DNA of 64,000 bases from Geosiphon pyriformis (Eukaryota > Glomeromycota > Glomeromycetes > Archaeosporales > Geosiphonaceae), in contig JAAOMT010000512.1 of the NCBI GenBank assembly GCA_016748015.1, positions 1,223,757 to 1,287,756 of the forward strand, in the 5' to 3' direction. The position numbers and the translations under genes are program-made. Under the pieces are notes generated by a model, which was given only the letters and a program-made list of their open reading frames with translations, did no database searches and was not told the DNA's origin. The first letter of the stretch is position 1, and each line of letters starts with the position of its first letter. Positions 1-11,789 of the stretch are shown piece by piece.

Positions 1-203
1 ATTTCAAAATATTTCTCTCAACTCGAGAAGCTCAATTATTAAGGAATAATTATCTAGCTGATTGACAGCAATTTGTAAACTTATCGATCCTAGGCAAAGT
101 GAGCTCAGGAATCAGGGTATTTGACAAGATAAATAACGATTTTTAACCAAGAAGACTGCCTAATATAATTGAAGGAGGATGTCCATCATACTAACTATTA
201 TTA

Positions 204-855
204 TCATTTTTTATCTTTGCTAACTGCTCCAGCCTTAGTCTTCTTAGTGCCACGTAATTTCTTGGCACGATTTTTTCGTTCCTTACGCTGTTTGCGCGCA
301 GTCTTTTCGGCTTCGGCGAGACCATGCTAATTTTATATTAATTTTGGTGAGATTAGTATCAAGATGGGGAAAAAGACTCGGATGAAGACTTTCAAACCCA
401 ATTAATATAAATAAAAAATCGATCCTCAGAGCACTACTTACTCTCACAAGCCTATATTTGGGCTCAAACTTTTTTGCTGCTTCCAAATTATCATATATTA
501 ATCCAAAGCCTGTCGACCGACCACCACCAAACGCTGTACGAAAGCCAAATACAAAAATGACCTCTTTCTCAACCTTGTACATTTTAGCGAGCTTATCTCG
601 AAGTTCATCTTTCGAGACGTTTGCACGGTTCGGATGTAAAATATCGACGATAAATTGTTTTCTTTGAAGGAGACGGTTAGTTAGGAATTTTCTTGTTCGG
701 ATCGTGGCTGCTGCTAAGTCGGCCTATTATGAGTTCAAAAAAGAGTAAAACATTTGTTTGATGAGGTCCAACTTGCTGCGAATAATCCTTATGAATCAAA
801 TCATCCATCCCCCACTTCAATGAAGTCAGGCAAATATATCTTTTCTGCTAACCAT
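204..855 (-). CDS. RPS24: 40S ribosomal protein eS24
   Basis: Small-subunit ribosomal protein eS24, a cytosolic ribosome component. Seen on the minus strand: exon 442-723 encodes the conserved core ([11 protein letters not shown], then [12 protein letters not shown] and [13 protein letters not shown]), and exon 204-326 encodes the basic tail ([14 protein letters not shown]) ending in a TGA at 204-206. The intron 327-441 has a GTAAGT donor and a TTAG acceptor. Exon 442-723 opens with GCC GAC right after an AATAG acceptor, so the initiator lies in an upstream exon. The best candidate is an ATG at 853-855 followed by GTTAGC, giving an ATG-only coding exon and a start M-A-D. That model is 135 aa, the usual fungal length. 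The core is certain; the first exon is inferred. Confidence 0.93.
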
Positions 856-1189
856 TTTATAGATGCCTTCTGTTCGATATTTCGTAATGAAAGTGAGCCA
901 GAAAAGTTATACAAATTCAAATTTTTAACTATATAAGATAATCTTTTTGTCTGTCATGTGACCAGGTCAATAATCATATATATCTAAAATTGTGAAATTA
1001 TGAATTATAAAATATTTAATCAATGTTTCATTTGATTTTAATTAATTAATTTGTAATTTGTTAATAAATATGAAAATTAATCTTGTATTTTAATAAAAAA
1101 TAATTATATTTAATATTATATATTATTAAATTAAAAACATATAAATATTGTAAAAAAATATTCTATTATTATAAATATTACCAAAGCAA
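856..1189. other. Spacer upstream of RPS24
   Basis: No gene seen. The sequence grades from mixed composition near the eS24 start into almost pure A/T after about 960. The eS24 promoter should lie here, but I could not pick out a TATA box or regulatory motif against the A/T background. Confidence 0.5.
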
Positions 1190-2350
1190 AAAGTAAAATT
1201 TTTTTAGTTATAAAAACAAATAGATTTTAAAAATAAAAGTTTTTTTTAATTAAAATTTTTTTTATTTTTATTTTTTTAATAAATAAAAACCAATTATTAT
1301 TTAATATAATATAATTAATTAAATATTCTAAATTAGATATAATTTATATACTTATTATATTAATTATTTAGCCAATTATAACTATATTATGTATTTTTAT
1401 TATAACATTATTTTTAAAACCAAAACTTATAGTATATACTTTAATAATATTAATTATTTATATTATATTAACAAATAAAATAGCCAATAAACTACAAATT
1501 AAAAAAAGCACAAAACTATTTTTATTTATTAAATTATTATTTTTTATATTAATATTATACTTAAATTTATTTAATTAAATTTTATTTTAATAACTAATTA
1601 TTAAGCTTTAATTAACAATTTTAATATTATTAAAAAATAAAAATATCTTATTAAATTATTTTTTAAAAACAAAGTTTTTACATAAAAATATATATAAATT
1701 ATTATTAATATATATTAAAAAACAATATTTATAATATTAAAAATAATAAAATACATATGTTAATTATAAACTTTTAATATATATAAATTTTTTTTATGAA
1801 TATTCATATTTACTTTATATATATAAATACATAGTTTAAAATTTATATTTTTTACAATACAAAAACAAAATATTAAAATATATTATATTATATAAATATT
1901 TTAGTATTAAATTCAGTTTTTTAATAAGTATAATATATAGTTTTATAAATATTATAAACAAAATATTTAGTATTTTTAAATACAGTCTTATTATTAATCT
2001 TAAAAGCCAAAAAAGTGGCTATATTAGCAAATTTATTATTAACTTATTTATTCTTAAAAATATTTAAATAGTTTTTAATTTTGAATCAAATAACAAAAAG
2101 TTTCTTATTATTTATAATATTTATTATGTGTTGTTTTTTTATTTAACAATAATTTAAAAACACAAATGTTTAAAGGTGTTTAATTATTTGAACTTATTAT
2201 TATATTATTAAAAAATAAAACATATTTTAAAATTAGCATAATTATTTGCAGTTTAGCCAATATTAAAAAAGCCAAATTATGTATTTTAACATCTATATTC
2301 AAATTTAAATTAAAACACTATTGGTAATCTTAAAAATATTCGGATTTTTA
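1190..2350 (-). mobile_element. Ancient LINE 3' fragment, copy 1
   Basis: Extremely A/T-rich DNA with no open frame. By eye it follows the 3' part of the better preserved LINE at 13.3-15.8 kb. The stretch at about 1270-1420 matches the 3'-end motif also seen at about 11840 and 13320 (a run like attatttaatataat followed by agccaattataac). The stretch at about 2010-2150 matches the RNase H-proximal part at 14300-14420 (agcaaatttatta ... tttttaattttgaatcaaa). It is read as a 5'-truncated minus-strand copy, older than copy 3. Exact ends are uncertain. Confidence 0.5.
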
Positions 2351-2709
2351 AATAAATATCTAAATTTGCTTTTTTAAAACTTTTTTGAATTACAAAGAAA
2401 CTATTTAAGTTATGCATATTACAAAGATAAAAACCATACTCTTAATTTATATAATTAATTATTTAATATTATTGTTATGAATTGTAACAAAGAGCAAGAA
2501 AAAAGATTATTAAGAATGATAAAAAAGAAATTCAATCAACGAAGCCAATTAAATAAGTAAAGTTACTGAAAATAGAGGAATAGTTCATGATTGTCTCACT
2601 CAGAATCAAAAACAAATATTGTTCTACTTTTCAATCATATCTTTATTAACAATGAATAATATTGATTTACTTATTTGGGTCAATACAGAAGTGTCTACTT
2701 TTTGCTCCA
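2351..2709. other. Spacer and promoter region of the polyol dehydrogenase
   Basis: No gene seen. Composition returns from A/T-rich repeat to gene-like DNA. The dehydrogenase promoter and 5' UTR must be here. The frame is open from an upstream ATG at 2662, but the N-terminus from 2710 fits the family better. Confidence 0.4.
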
Positions 2710-4017
2710 ATGTCCAATTTCAACGAAGAGTCCAACCAATCTTGGGTCCTTTCCAAAGGCCAACTTGAACTGGAAAACCGTTCACGTCCAAAGCCAAAGC
2801 CTTATGAAGTACTAATAGCTGTCAAAGCTACTGGAATTTGTGGCTCTGATGGTATTTAAAAATTATAAGTTGATCAACTAAAGTAAAAGCTGTGGAAACT
2901 CATTCTTGTTAATTTGTTTTAGTACATTATTGGGTTGACGGTAAAATAGGATCATTCATTGTAAATAGCCCTTTAGTTCTTGGTCATGAATCAGCTGGGG
3001 TGGTAACAGATATTGGCGATAATGTCTCTGGACTTCAAATTGGTGATCAAGTAGCAATTGAACCAGGAGTGCCTTGTTATAAATGTGATTTATGCAAACG
3101 TGGCGAATATAACCTTTGCCTTGACATGAAATTTGCAGCGACACCTCCAATCGACGGTATGTTTATTATTGGAAAAATTTCTGGCATCGCGAGATTTATA
3201 AAGCTTATTTTCCCACAAAGGAACCCTTTGCCAATACTATTGCGCACCGGCTGATTTTTGTGTTAAACTACCTCCCAATTTCCCATTGGGAGTTGAGGGA
3301 GGGGCTTTGATTGAACCCCTTTCAGTCGGAATTCATGCATGTGCACGCGCTGAATTAAAGTCCGGCCAATCGGTGATAATATTTGGCGCTGGGCCTATTG
3401 GGCTTTTATGTGGAGCGGTAGCAAAGGCTTCTGGTGCAATCAAAGTGACTATAATAGATATTTCTCAGGGTCGGCTAGATTTTGCTCAAAAGTATGTTGC
3501 AAGTGAGGTTATATTAGCAGAAATACCGCAACTTGGAGAAAATCCCCTCGAGTATTCAAAAAAATTTTATGAAAAACTACGAGGAATTGGCATAGAGAGA
3601 GCTGATGTTATCTTGGAATGTAGTGGGGCAGAAACATCAATTCAAACTGGCCTTTATGTTAGTTCTGCATTTTCATTGTCTTTTGGTTCTGTGTGCTCTT
3701 AAATTGAAATTCACCTTATGAAATTTTTTACCACTTGACAGATGACTAGATCAGGGGGCACCTTCGTTCAAGTTGGGATGGGCAAAGATGTCGTATCTGT
3801 CCCTATCACAGACGTCGGAGTTCGGGAGGTTAATATTCGAGGCACTTTTCGATATCGCAATACATATAGTAAAGCAGTGAAAATGGTTGCTGCTGGCTTG
3901 ATTGACTTAAAACCCCTCATCACTCATAGATACAAATTTAAAGAGGCAGTAAAAGCTTTTGAAACAGTTCGATATGGTAAAGAAGGTGTTATTAAAGCCC
4001 TGATCCTGGCCGAATAG
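2710..4017 (+). CDS. Zinc-dependent polyol dehydrogenase (sorbitol/xylitol/L-arabinitol type)
   Basis: Medium-chain NAD(P)-dependent dehydrogenase that interconverts a polyol and its ketose, probably in cytosolic sugar-alcohol metabolism. Four exons, 2710-2851, 2923-3156, 3221-3657 and 3742-4017, give 362 aa, normal for the family; all introns are GT-AG and 64-84 nt. Domain order: N-terminal GroES-like catalytic part with CGSDVHYW (catalytic Zn Cys), GHESAG, and the four-Cys structural zinc loop GVPCYKCDLCKRGEYNLC; then a Rossmann fold with GAGPIGLL. The start at 2710 (MSNF) is preferred over the in-frame ATG at 2662, which adds an unusual hydrophobic leader. The family is clear; the substrate (sorbitol, xylitol or arabinitol) cannot be decided from motifs. 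It is tail-to-tail with the small gene at 4095-4675. Confidence 0.92.
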
Positions 4018-4094
4018 AGAATTTTGATAAATTGGGACTTCAACTTGAATGTTTTTCAAAGTTTGAACAATAAAAAATTTAATGTTTTTGAGGC

Positions 4095-4675
4095 TCAACA
4101 AACGTAATAATGTCCAACAGAAAGCCAATTGATCTTAACAATGGACAAACTTGTTTGTCGGGCAAAGTATTTTCCTTGCCTAAAAGAAGTACAAGGTACG
4201 ATGAGTGTAAATATAAATTCTGAATTACCATTGTAGTTCGACATTACCATCAATGCATTTTTATATGCTGTAAAAACTTGATATTCAACAACCAACAGAG
4301 ATGGTTCCATCCCTGAAATTTCTCCTAAATTGAGCTATTTTATCCTATTGTAACGCTGCACATACCTTTATTATAATTCCGGTGTACCAAGAACAAAAGG
4401 GGAAGAATCTTTTTACCAATTTCGGGAAGAGTGATGTCAACTGGTGTTACAAAAAAAGGGGCATGGTATGTTTTCTCGGGGATATCCCATCACAAACTTT
4501 TTGTTCAGTTAACATAAAATTTGAACGAGGATTCTCCTTTGTAGTTATAATTTTCCTTTAAAGACCAAGCTTCTGTCGCATGCCTCATCTCTTTTCTTAT
4601 CCAACTTATTGAAAAATCACCTTTTGCCGTTTCAATTCCGTATTTTAGCCATTTTCTATCTTTGTCTGCCTTTCC
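4095..4675 (-). pseudogene. Unidentified small gene or pseudogene with one intron
   Basis: Minus-strand coding-like sequence that I do not recognise. An open stretch 4675-4508 of good protein character (containing KWLKYGIETAKGDFS and MRHATEAWSLKENYNYKG) meets two in-frame TGA codons 15 nt apart (4505-4507 and 4490-4492). It then continues open to 4366, is spliced by a 53-nt GT-AG intron (4313-4365, GTATGT donor, TTTCAG acceptor) and ends at a TGA at 4095-4097. The frame across the intron is kept (K-G-M-E-P-S). If both TGA codons were once TGG the frame is continuous, which suggests a recently inactivated gene, but a missed intron or read error is possible. No start codon was found; the 5' part may overlap the kinase promoter. 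Confidence 0.4.
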
Positions 4676-4725
4676 TTAGCATCACCATCTGATCAGTGTT
4701 GTCAACTCATTCCGACCATTTATAA

Positions 4726-7354
4726 ATGGTAAAGAAGGTCTCGTTGGTTACTTAATACCAAAGGTCCTTTGTGATTTCTTAAAGCTTAAAAGTTGAATGA
4801 TAACATTTCACTTCTATTTGTGGACCTTCAAACTCTCAAGAGCTCGTCAACACAGGCTGATCCCGAGGATTATTATGTCAAACAAGACAGAATAGGCAAG
4901 CAAAACTTATTAAATGCCATTAAACTTCAATGTTCTTTTGTAATGTATTAACTAGCCCTTACTTTATTATCGTTCTGATTGTGTAATAGGCAAAGGATCT
5001 TTTGGTGAAGTCTATAAAGGGTATGTTGTAATGATTCAGGGTTAAATCAATTTTTCTCACCACCATATTGCTAAGTATTATTTATTATGGGATTTTTAGG
5101 TACGATAAGAAAACCAAATTGCCCGTAGCTATCAAAGTAATCGATCTCGAAAATGCTGAAGATGAGATAGATGATATACAACAAGAAATAGCTATCTTGT
5201 CTCAACTCGATTCTCCATTTGTCACTCGGTACAATCCATATATTTTGTAAATCTAATTGGCATTTTCAATATTTGCCTTCTTTTTAATTTGCTTATATTG
5301 CTTCAGATATTATGGATCGTATCTTAAAGGGACCAATTTGTGGATTATTATGGAATATTGCTCTGGTGGATCATGTTCAGATTTAGTAAGGGGCATGTCT
5401 TAATAAGTTTCTTTATAAATTTTTGTATTCGATATTTTGTTAAGAACTTTGCTTTATTCCATTTAGATGAAGCCTGCTCCTTTCAAAGAAGATTTTATAG
5501 CTATTATTATGAGAGAACTTTTGAAAGGGCTTGAATATTTACATAGCCAGAACAAACTACATAGAGGTCTGTTATTCTTGCATATCTAATATAGTAACAT
5601 GACCAAATATCTTACTAATGTTTGTAATTTAATTTATAAAAATTAGACATTAAAGGTTAGGATTAAAACTAGAAAGTGCATCAGAAGATTTGCACAAATT
5701 TTCATACAATTCATTTCACACATTGAGAAAGATTACGTTCTTACTTCAACAAGCTCTCATATAATTTACAGGTGCTAATGTTCTTTTAAGTTCGACGGGT
5801 GATGGTAAGTTGTGTACTTCTAACTTTGCATTTTATCTATTTGGATATTTTCAAGGCTAATAAAGTTTCAATTAATAACGTCGCAGTGAAGTTGGCAGAT
5901 TTTGGTGTTTCGGGCCAAGTTAGTATTTATTAATTAAACGCCTTTTCCTTAAACGAGATGAAGGTGTTTTGAATTTAAGAATTAACTTATGAATATCTTT
6001 TCAGCTGACTGCTACTATGACAAAAAAAAACACTTTTGTGGGTACTCCAGTAAGTAAATTTTATTTTTCGACTTTCTCAATCCCTTTCATTTTCCTAACT
6101 TTAATTGATAATTATTGTGGATCAAATTCAGTTCTGGATGGCTCCTGAAGTCATTAAGCAATCAGGGTACGATTTTAAGGTAAATTTGATATTTTCCTTT
6201 TATGATTATCAAAATTGAGTTCAAACAAACTAATAATTAAAGAAAATTGAATAGGCTGATATTTGGTCACTTGGTATAATGGCCATCGAGTTGGCAAAGG
6301 GTGAACCACCCTACGCGGATATTCATCCAATGAAGGTTCTTTTTCTAATCCCTAAAAATCCACCCCCATCTCTGGATGGATCATATTCCAAAACATTTAA
6401 AGAATTTATTTCGCTTTGCTTACATAAGGATCCTACCCAGGTAAATTTTCTAGTCACAATTTAAATTTGATCATTATTAGTGGCAGAATCTTCAGATTGA
6501 CCCCCTGTATTGCTTAGCGACCATCAGCAAAAGATCTCCTCAAGCATCGATTTATTCGTAATGCCAAGAAAACCTCATTTCTGACAGAGTTAATCGAACG
6601 TCACGAAAAATGGATAGCGGATGGGCTTGATCAACATCAATCAGATGAATCAGTCCATTCTGAAAATGGGTATTGCTATTCGTAACATTCATCAACTGTA
6701 TAAAATCCTTTTAATTATATTAATGAATCTTTGCTCATTTCTAGTTATGAGATGAGTGAAGATACAAATTGGGACTTTGATCCAAAAACAATGACTATGA
6801 AACCCGCAAAAGCTGTTTCGTACGATGAAGATGATGAACGTTACTCTGAAGCAAGTTCAACGATTGGTCCCTCTAAAGGGAAACAATCGATGGTATCGTT
6901 GCACATTCAAATTAAAATTGGATTCGCAGTCTATTCTCCATTGAATTTAACACATTCTGAATAGGCAACCTCGAATGATTCCGACTTTGACACCGTTAAA
7001 TATCTTGATTTACCAAAAGTAAAGGAAGATGAATATTCAGAATACTCTTCGGCATATGAAACACCTCGTACTGCTGTTTTTGAAAATGTTTTTGTTCCAG
7101 TTATTCATCAAGTGAGATTTTATTCATTGATTTATTTTTTCTTGAAAATTTATTCTTGAATATAATCATCACTAATAAAATCCCCCTTATATCAGCTACG
7201 TAATCAGGCCCCAACCTTAAAAGCTCAATTGACGCTGGATTCCCTGAAAAATGCATTTAGGGATGCAGAACGGGAAAATCCTGGGATATCGGAAGTCTTC
7301 ATCCATGCAGTGTTTAAAAAGTATGATGATGAAATGAATCCGGACATTATTTGA
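4726..7354 (+). CDS. Ste20-family protein kinase, GCK-III/YSK (Mst3/Mst4/STK25) type
   Basis: Serine/threonine kinase of the germinal-centre-kinase III class, which in fungi and animals acts in polarity, septation and STRIPAK-linked signalling. Sixteen exons splice in frame to 446 aa, matching the family: 4726-4728, 4856-4895, 4990-5020, 5100-5228, 5307-5385, 5467-5566, 5647-5655, 5772-5804, 5887-5918, 6005-6049, 6132-6179, 6255-6440, 6518-6669, 6745-6892, 6965-7111, 7196-7354. Catalytic motifs are all present: [19 protein letters not shown] (ATP Lys), [41 protein letters not shown]. An acidic, Ser-rich linker and a C-terminal helical region follow the kinase domain. Odd points: an ATG-only first coding exon, a GC-AG second intron and a 9-nt exon inside the catalytic loop. 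The first exon is inferred (M-A-D-P-E-D-Y-Y); the rest is well supported. Confidence 0.92.
4896..4989 (+). other. Non-canonical GC-AG intron in the kinase gene
   Basis: The exon ends in AGA ATA G and the next base pair is GC (GCAAGC), not GT. The acceptor is TAATAG. Joining 4895 to 4990 gives the invariant glycine-rich loop I-G-K-G-S-F-G. No GT is available at a position that would keep the frame. Confidence 0.85.
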
Positions 7355-7890
7355 GAACTATGATTGAGGTGTGGTGCATAGTAAAGCGACTATTGAAAAC
7401 ATTTTTACTCCTCGATTCGCCTTGTTTGTATTCAAGGACATTTTGTTATTACTTGATCGCGCCAACGTATCAACTATCTTAATTTATATGTAAAAATATT
7501 TTGGATTTTCTTCATCTCATTTATTACAATCAAATTGTGTACTTTTTCAATTATAAGTTATTAATTTTCACGTAGTCTTTAATCAGAACGCGCAATATCG
7601 AAAGACAAATTACATAAATATTGTGGTTCAGCACGAAACGTTTTCAAATAAGCTAGGTAACTCTTAGGCAGCAAAAGCATCTCAGAACAGTCACCTTTGC
7701 TCCTTACATGCAAGGAAAAAAAAATTTGCTCTATCAATTTTTGAAATACTGATTCTCCCAGTTCAATCATTTCGTACTTGAATGTTCTAAAGGTATTTAT
7801 TTCCTACACCATACGGGGAGATTGAGGCCCATTAATTAACAAAGCATATCTGAAAAATTGATTTTTTCCCGAATCAACCCAAGTCTGGTT
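7355..7890 (-). other. Spacer with a possible 63-aa minus-strand ORF
   Basis: Between the convergent kinase and IMPDH 3' ends. One minus-strand frame, 7579-7770, encodes 63 aa from an ATG (begins MIELGESVFQKL), and the frame stays open a little upstream to a TAG acceptor-like triplet near 7805. It has plausible protein composition, but I recognise no family and see no upstream exon, since IMPDH occupies the DNA beyond. Could be a small gene, a leftover exon, or chance. Confidence 0.25.
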
Positions 7891-10092
7891 TTAAGAAAAA
7901 AGACGTTTTTCGTATCTGTGAGGTAAAATACGATAGTGTTAGAAGTGCGAAATAGGGTCAAGATACTCCAAATAAAATATTGTACTTACGAATCAAGACC
8001 GTGAACCCCACCCTCAACCTGGGCGGCAGCTGTTCTAAGCTCAAATCTAACTTTACCGGTTCTAACGCCTTCTCTCAAATCTACTAAAGTTCGGGCCCCA
8101 ATATCTTGTAATCCATGCTGAAGGCCAGTCATCAAGTATGGTATAAATTTTCGGATAGAGCCTTTATCGACAACAGCGCCAGCTACACCCTGGGCTACTT
8201 TAACTACATCTCTTTCTGAGAAATATCTCTTGCTAGCTGCATTCCCTATTTTATCGGGACCATATTCCATCGCATCCAAAGAGCCCATACCTCGGTATTT
8301 TTTCAAGCGTTTACCCTCATGGTAAAAATATTCACCAGGGGATTCGGTGGTCCCAGCAAGTAACCCACCCATCATAACTGCAGATGCCCCTAGTGCAAGA
8401 GCTTTGGTAATATGACCTACGTTCTGAATACCTCCATCAGCTATAACTGGGATGCCAAAGCGAGCAGCAAATTGAGCTACTCGGTAGACAGCTGTTCCTT
8501 GTGGACGCCCAACAGCCATAACTGTATTTTTGAATTTAAACATAATAAATATAAAGGGTGCCCCTAATATTTGAAAATCAAAAAGTCATAATTCACCTAC
8601 CCTCTTGGGTAATACATATGCTGCCACTGCCCATGCCAACACGTAGAGCATCGGCACCGGCAGCAATCAATGTAGCAGCTTGTTCTCGAGTGACAACATT
8701 GCCGGCAACTATATCAACCTGATCTTTATAAGTTTTTTTGATATATTTTATCATATCTACTTGATATTTTGAATTGCCTTGACTAGAGTCAAGAATAACG
8801 ATATCTAATCCAGCATCTATCAAGTTTTTCAATCGGATTTTATCATCTGGACGTGTCCCAATGGCAGCGGCGCATACCAGTTGGTTTGAATTAGGAGATT
8901 TTGAAGCCAAAGGAAATTTGAGGTTTTTCAAGAGATCGGATCTTGCAAGCAGTGATACTAGCTCGCCACGAGAGTTGACGATTGGAAGTTTACCCTTTTT
9001 ACTCGATCTCAATATTTGATTGGCTTCTTCAAGAGTTACACCCTCATCACCAACTACAAGATCAGTTGTCATGACCTCCTTCAGTCTGGTTTGATCATCC
9101 TCGTGAAACTGAATATCACGTGCGGTAACAATTCCAAGAAGTTTGCTATAAAGTCGACCATTTTCTGGAATTTTAGAAAATTAAGTATTAATTTTCGGTT
9201 TTTCTATTGTCGATTGAATGAAAATATTTCGGTATATTATTCAGATTAATATTTTCCACAAGATTGCTTTCGCATGTTAATTTTCAGAAGAACGAAAGTT
9301 ATAATTTTTAATTGTATCATCATTCATTTTGACTCATAATTGAGACACTATGAGCAATATTATTTACCAGCAAAAAACAGGGTCAAACGATGCAGATCAA
9401 CTTTTCTTTGCTCTCTGAGGGTACGTTACCAGTGATCGGAATACCACTATATCCAAATCTTTCTTTTATGGCACGAACATCAGCCACGGTATTATCAGGT
9501 GTCAAACACACAGGATCGGTAATAAAACCGTTCTCAAACTTTTTAACTTTGCGTACCATCTCTGCTTGTTCCTCGATCGAAAAATTGTGATGAATCACAC
9601 CAACACCACCCAATAACTACGGAAAAAAATAAGTATTTACTTCAAGAATCAAACCATGGGGATTATAAAATCATTTGATAGAGAGCCAAAAATCTAAGCC
9701 AGACTTATATAACTAAATGTTTGTTCACCCATTTTTCGCCAGCTCAGATTCGCATAGTGAGTAGTTCCTTCCCCAAAGACTGAAAGCATACTTACGGCCA
9801 TATTTATAGCCATATCTGTTTCTGTTACGGTATCCATAGGTGAACTCATAAAGGGAGTATTTAATATAATGTTTTTGGTTATTCTAGATTCTAAAGAAAC
9901 TTCAGAAGCCGGGAAATCGATAAAGCCAGGAAGAATAAGGAAATCGTTATAGGTCAAGCCACCACTAATTCGAGAGTCCATAACTTCTTCGGCGGATAAC
10001 CCGTCTGGAGCCTCATAATCTTTTAGGTATTTTAAAGCTTGTTTTGGGTCAAGGTAAGAAGTTTGCACGTTATCGCCTTCTTGAGGTACCAT
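7891..10092 (-). CDS. Inosine-5'-monophosphate dehydrogenase
   Basis: IMPDH oxidises IMP to XMP with NAD+, the committing step of guanine nucleotide synthesis in the cytosol. Five exons on the minus strand, 9796-10092, 9430-9616, 8601-9164, 7990-8521 and 7891-7915, sum to 534 aa (yeast and human enzymes are about 515-525). Seen: an N-terminal [10 protein letters not shown] segment; an interrupted TIM barrel with [14 protein letters not shown] and GGVGVIHHN; the two-CBS insert (about residues 125-240) in [18 protein letters not shown] and VMTTDLVV; the catalytic loop [12 protein letters not shown] with its Cys; the flap-side GRPQGTAVY; the GALDAME-like GSLDAMEYG; and a short last exon of 25 nt ending YEKRLFS. 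All introns are GT-AG; the second is the longest, at 265 nt. It is divergent from eL27, so both growth-linked genes may be co-regulated. Confidence 0.96.
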
Positions 10093-10268
10093 TATTGCGC
10101 GTATTTCAATAACCTTTATCGTAAAATTTTTCTGCCTCCAAATATATTTTAAATTTGATCTGCGCTACCAATGACGTCATGTTTTTGGGAAAAAAAATTA
10201 GAAAAATTACAATTAATTCCTGACGAAAAATCCATCTTTATATTTTTCAAAGTTAATACCCTTCGAAG
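10093..10268. promoter_or_regulatory. Shared divergent promoter of IMPDH and eL27
   Basis: Only 176 bp separate the two start codons. It holds a perfect palindromic CRE, TGACGTCA, at 10172-10179, overlapped by a forward CCAAT box at 10168-10172. These are binding sites for bZIP ATF/CREB-type factors and the CCAAT-binding HAP/NF-Y complex in fungi. The motifs are visible; use by both genes is inference. Confidence 0.6.
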
Positions 10269-10679
10269 ATGGTAAAATTCCTAAAACCTGGCAAAGTTGC
10301 CATCGTTCTTTCTGGCCGTTATGCAGGAAAGAAAGCCGTTATCATCAAAAACGTCGATGAGGGTACAAAAGAACGCCCTTATGGTCATGCCATCGTCGCT
10401 GGTATAGAACGATACCCGCTCAAGGTGACCCGAAAAATGGGTCAAAAACGTATCGCCAAGCGGTCCAAAATCAAGCCGTTCGTCAAGGTTGTGAATTACA
10501 ACCACTTAATGCCAACTCGATATACTTTTGAACTAGAGGACCTTAAGGGTTCAGTATCGAGTGACCACTTGAAGGAACGCTCTCAAAAGAGAACCGCCAA
10601 GGTCGTGGTGAGGAAGGCCTTCCAAGAAAGATATAAAGCTGGGAAGAATAAATGGTTTTTTGCCAAACTAAGATTTTAA
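10269..10679 (+). CDS. RPL27: 60S ribosomal protein eL27
   Basis: Large-subunit ribosomal protein eL27. Intronless, 136 aa, exactly the yeast length. It starts [20 protein letters not shown], where the KOW-like beta segment lies near residues 5-30, continues with [22 protein letters not shown] and ends with the conserved WFFAKLRF. The ATG is preceded by a gene-like leader and follows the divergent promoter. The lack of introns contrasts with every other gene in the island. Confidence 0.97.
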   Translation: MVKFLKPGKVAIVLSGRYAGKKAVIIKNVDEGTKERPYGHAIVAGIERYPLKVTRKMGQKRIAKRSKIKPFVKVVNYNHLMPTRYTFELEDLKGSVSSDHLKERSQKRTAKVVVRKAFQERYKAGKNKWFFAKLRF

Positions 10680-11789
10680 TTAAATAAAGGTACATTAAGA
10701 AAATCTGGCGTTGGGGGAAGCTGTCAAAAAAGTGATTGGGTAAATCAGTTGTACTGGATCTTGGATCATACTTTATGGGGTGGTGGACATTCGCAAAAGG
10801 ATAGCCTTATTTATAACTTGCTTGCTCAAACTTTTCATACATTGATGCGTTTCTCAAAATTTTATAAGCAATAAATACAAGGCGAAGTAAACTTACAACT
10901 TTACCAGATGTGCGAGTAAACCTTTAGAGCAGTTCGAATTACAAATAAAAAAAGAATAATTTTATTTGTTCATTTATGTTCCTTTTCATGGGCTTGGAAT
11001 AATTTCTTATACATTTTACAATCTTATCCAGATTTCCTTTACCATCTCAATCGATCATAATAGAAGCTTTTTGTGTATGAGTTTACCCAGTCATTATCAT
11101 GAAGTGAAAAATGAACAAACGAAACGCACTTGCAATCAAGCCGGATAAAATAATAATCCCCAAAATGAACGACTCTAATTGAAAACCTTGAGCAAAAGAA
11201 AATTTTCTTTGGGTTGAATTTATCCTTAAATTTGAGAAAAGCCTTTGGGAGATTTTTATATATTATGGAAAAAACTTTCAAATCAAAAATAATTGAAATT
11301 AGATTTTATAAAACTGCGTTGTCAAACTAAGCATTAAATTGACAATATTTTTTATAGTCATTTTCAAAAATGCAAAAAAATTAATTATATAAAATTCTGA
11401 CAATTTAAAATTTGTATTTTGATAATTGCAAAATTTAATTACTATTGTATTTTTTTTTAATATTACGACTTATTAAAAAGTCCACTTGAGTTTAAAAATA
11501 TATCTTAAAAATGATTTTATTTTCAAATTTTGTTTGTTTTAATATTATAATAAGATTATTATTTCAATTAAATAAATAAAAATTTAATTAAAAAAAAGAG
11601 AAAAAACTAAATTCTATTTTTGTTAATATAATTAAAAAAAACAATAACCAAAAATTTTTTTTAATAATAAAGACAGTTTAAAATCTTTTTTAATTATATT
11701 CCAAAATTTTTACACATTTTTATTTATGCAATTTAACATTTCAGATCTGTAATTACCATCTAAAAATAGCTATTAAGAAATATAATCAA
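10680..11789. other. 3' flank of eL27 grading into A/T-rich DNA
   Basis: No gene supported. Short open frames at 10966-11281 on both strands overlap each other and have no recognisable content. From about 11300 the composition becomes repeat-like, marking the border between gene island and repeat block. Confidence 0.4.

Noticed and set aside
283-582. Single-exon reading of eS24 ending in the intron
   Set aside because: The frame runs through a GTAAGT donor; splicing at 442/326 gives the conserved basic tail instead.
10281-10505. Minus-strand ORF opposite eL27
   Set aside because: Antisense shadow of a highly conserved ribosomal protein gene.
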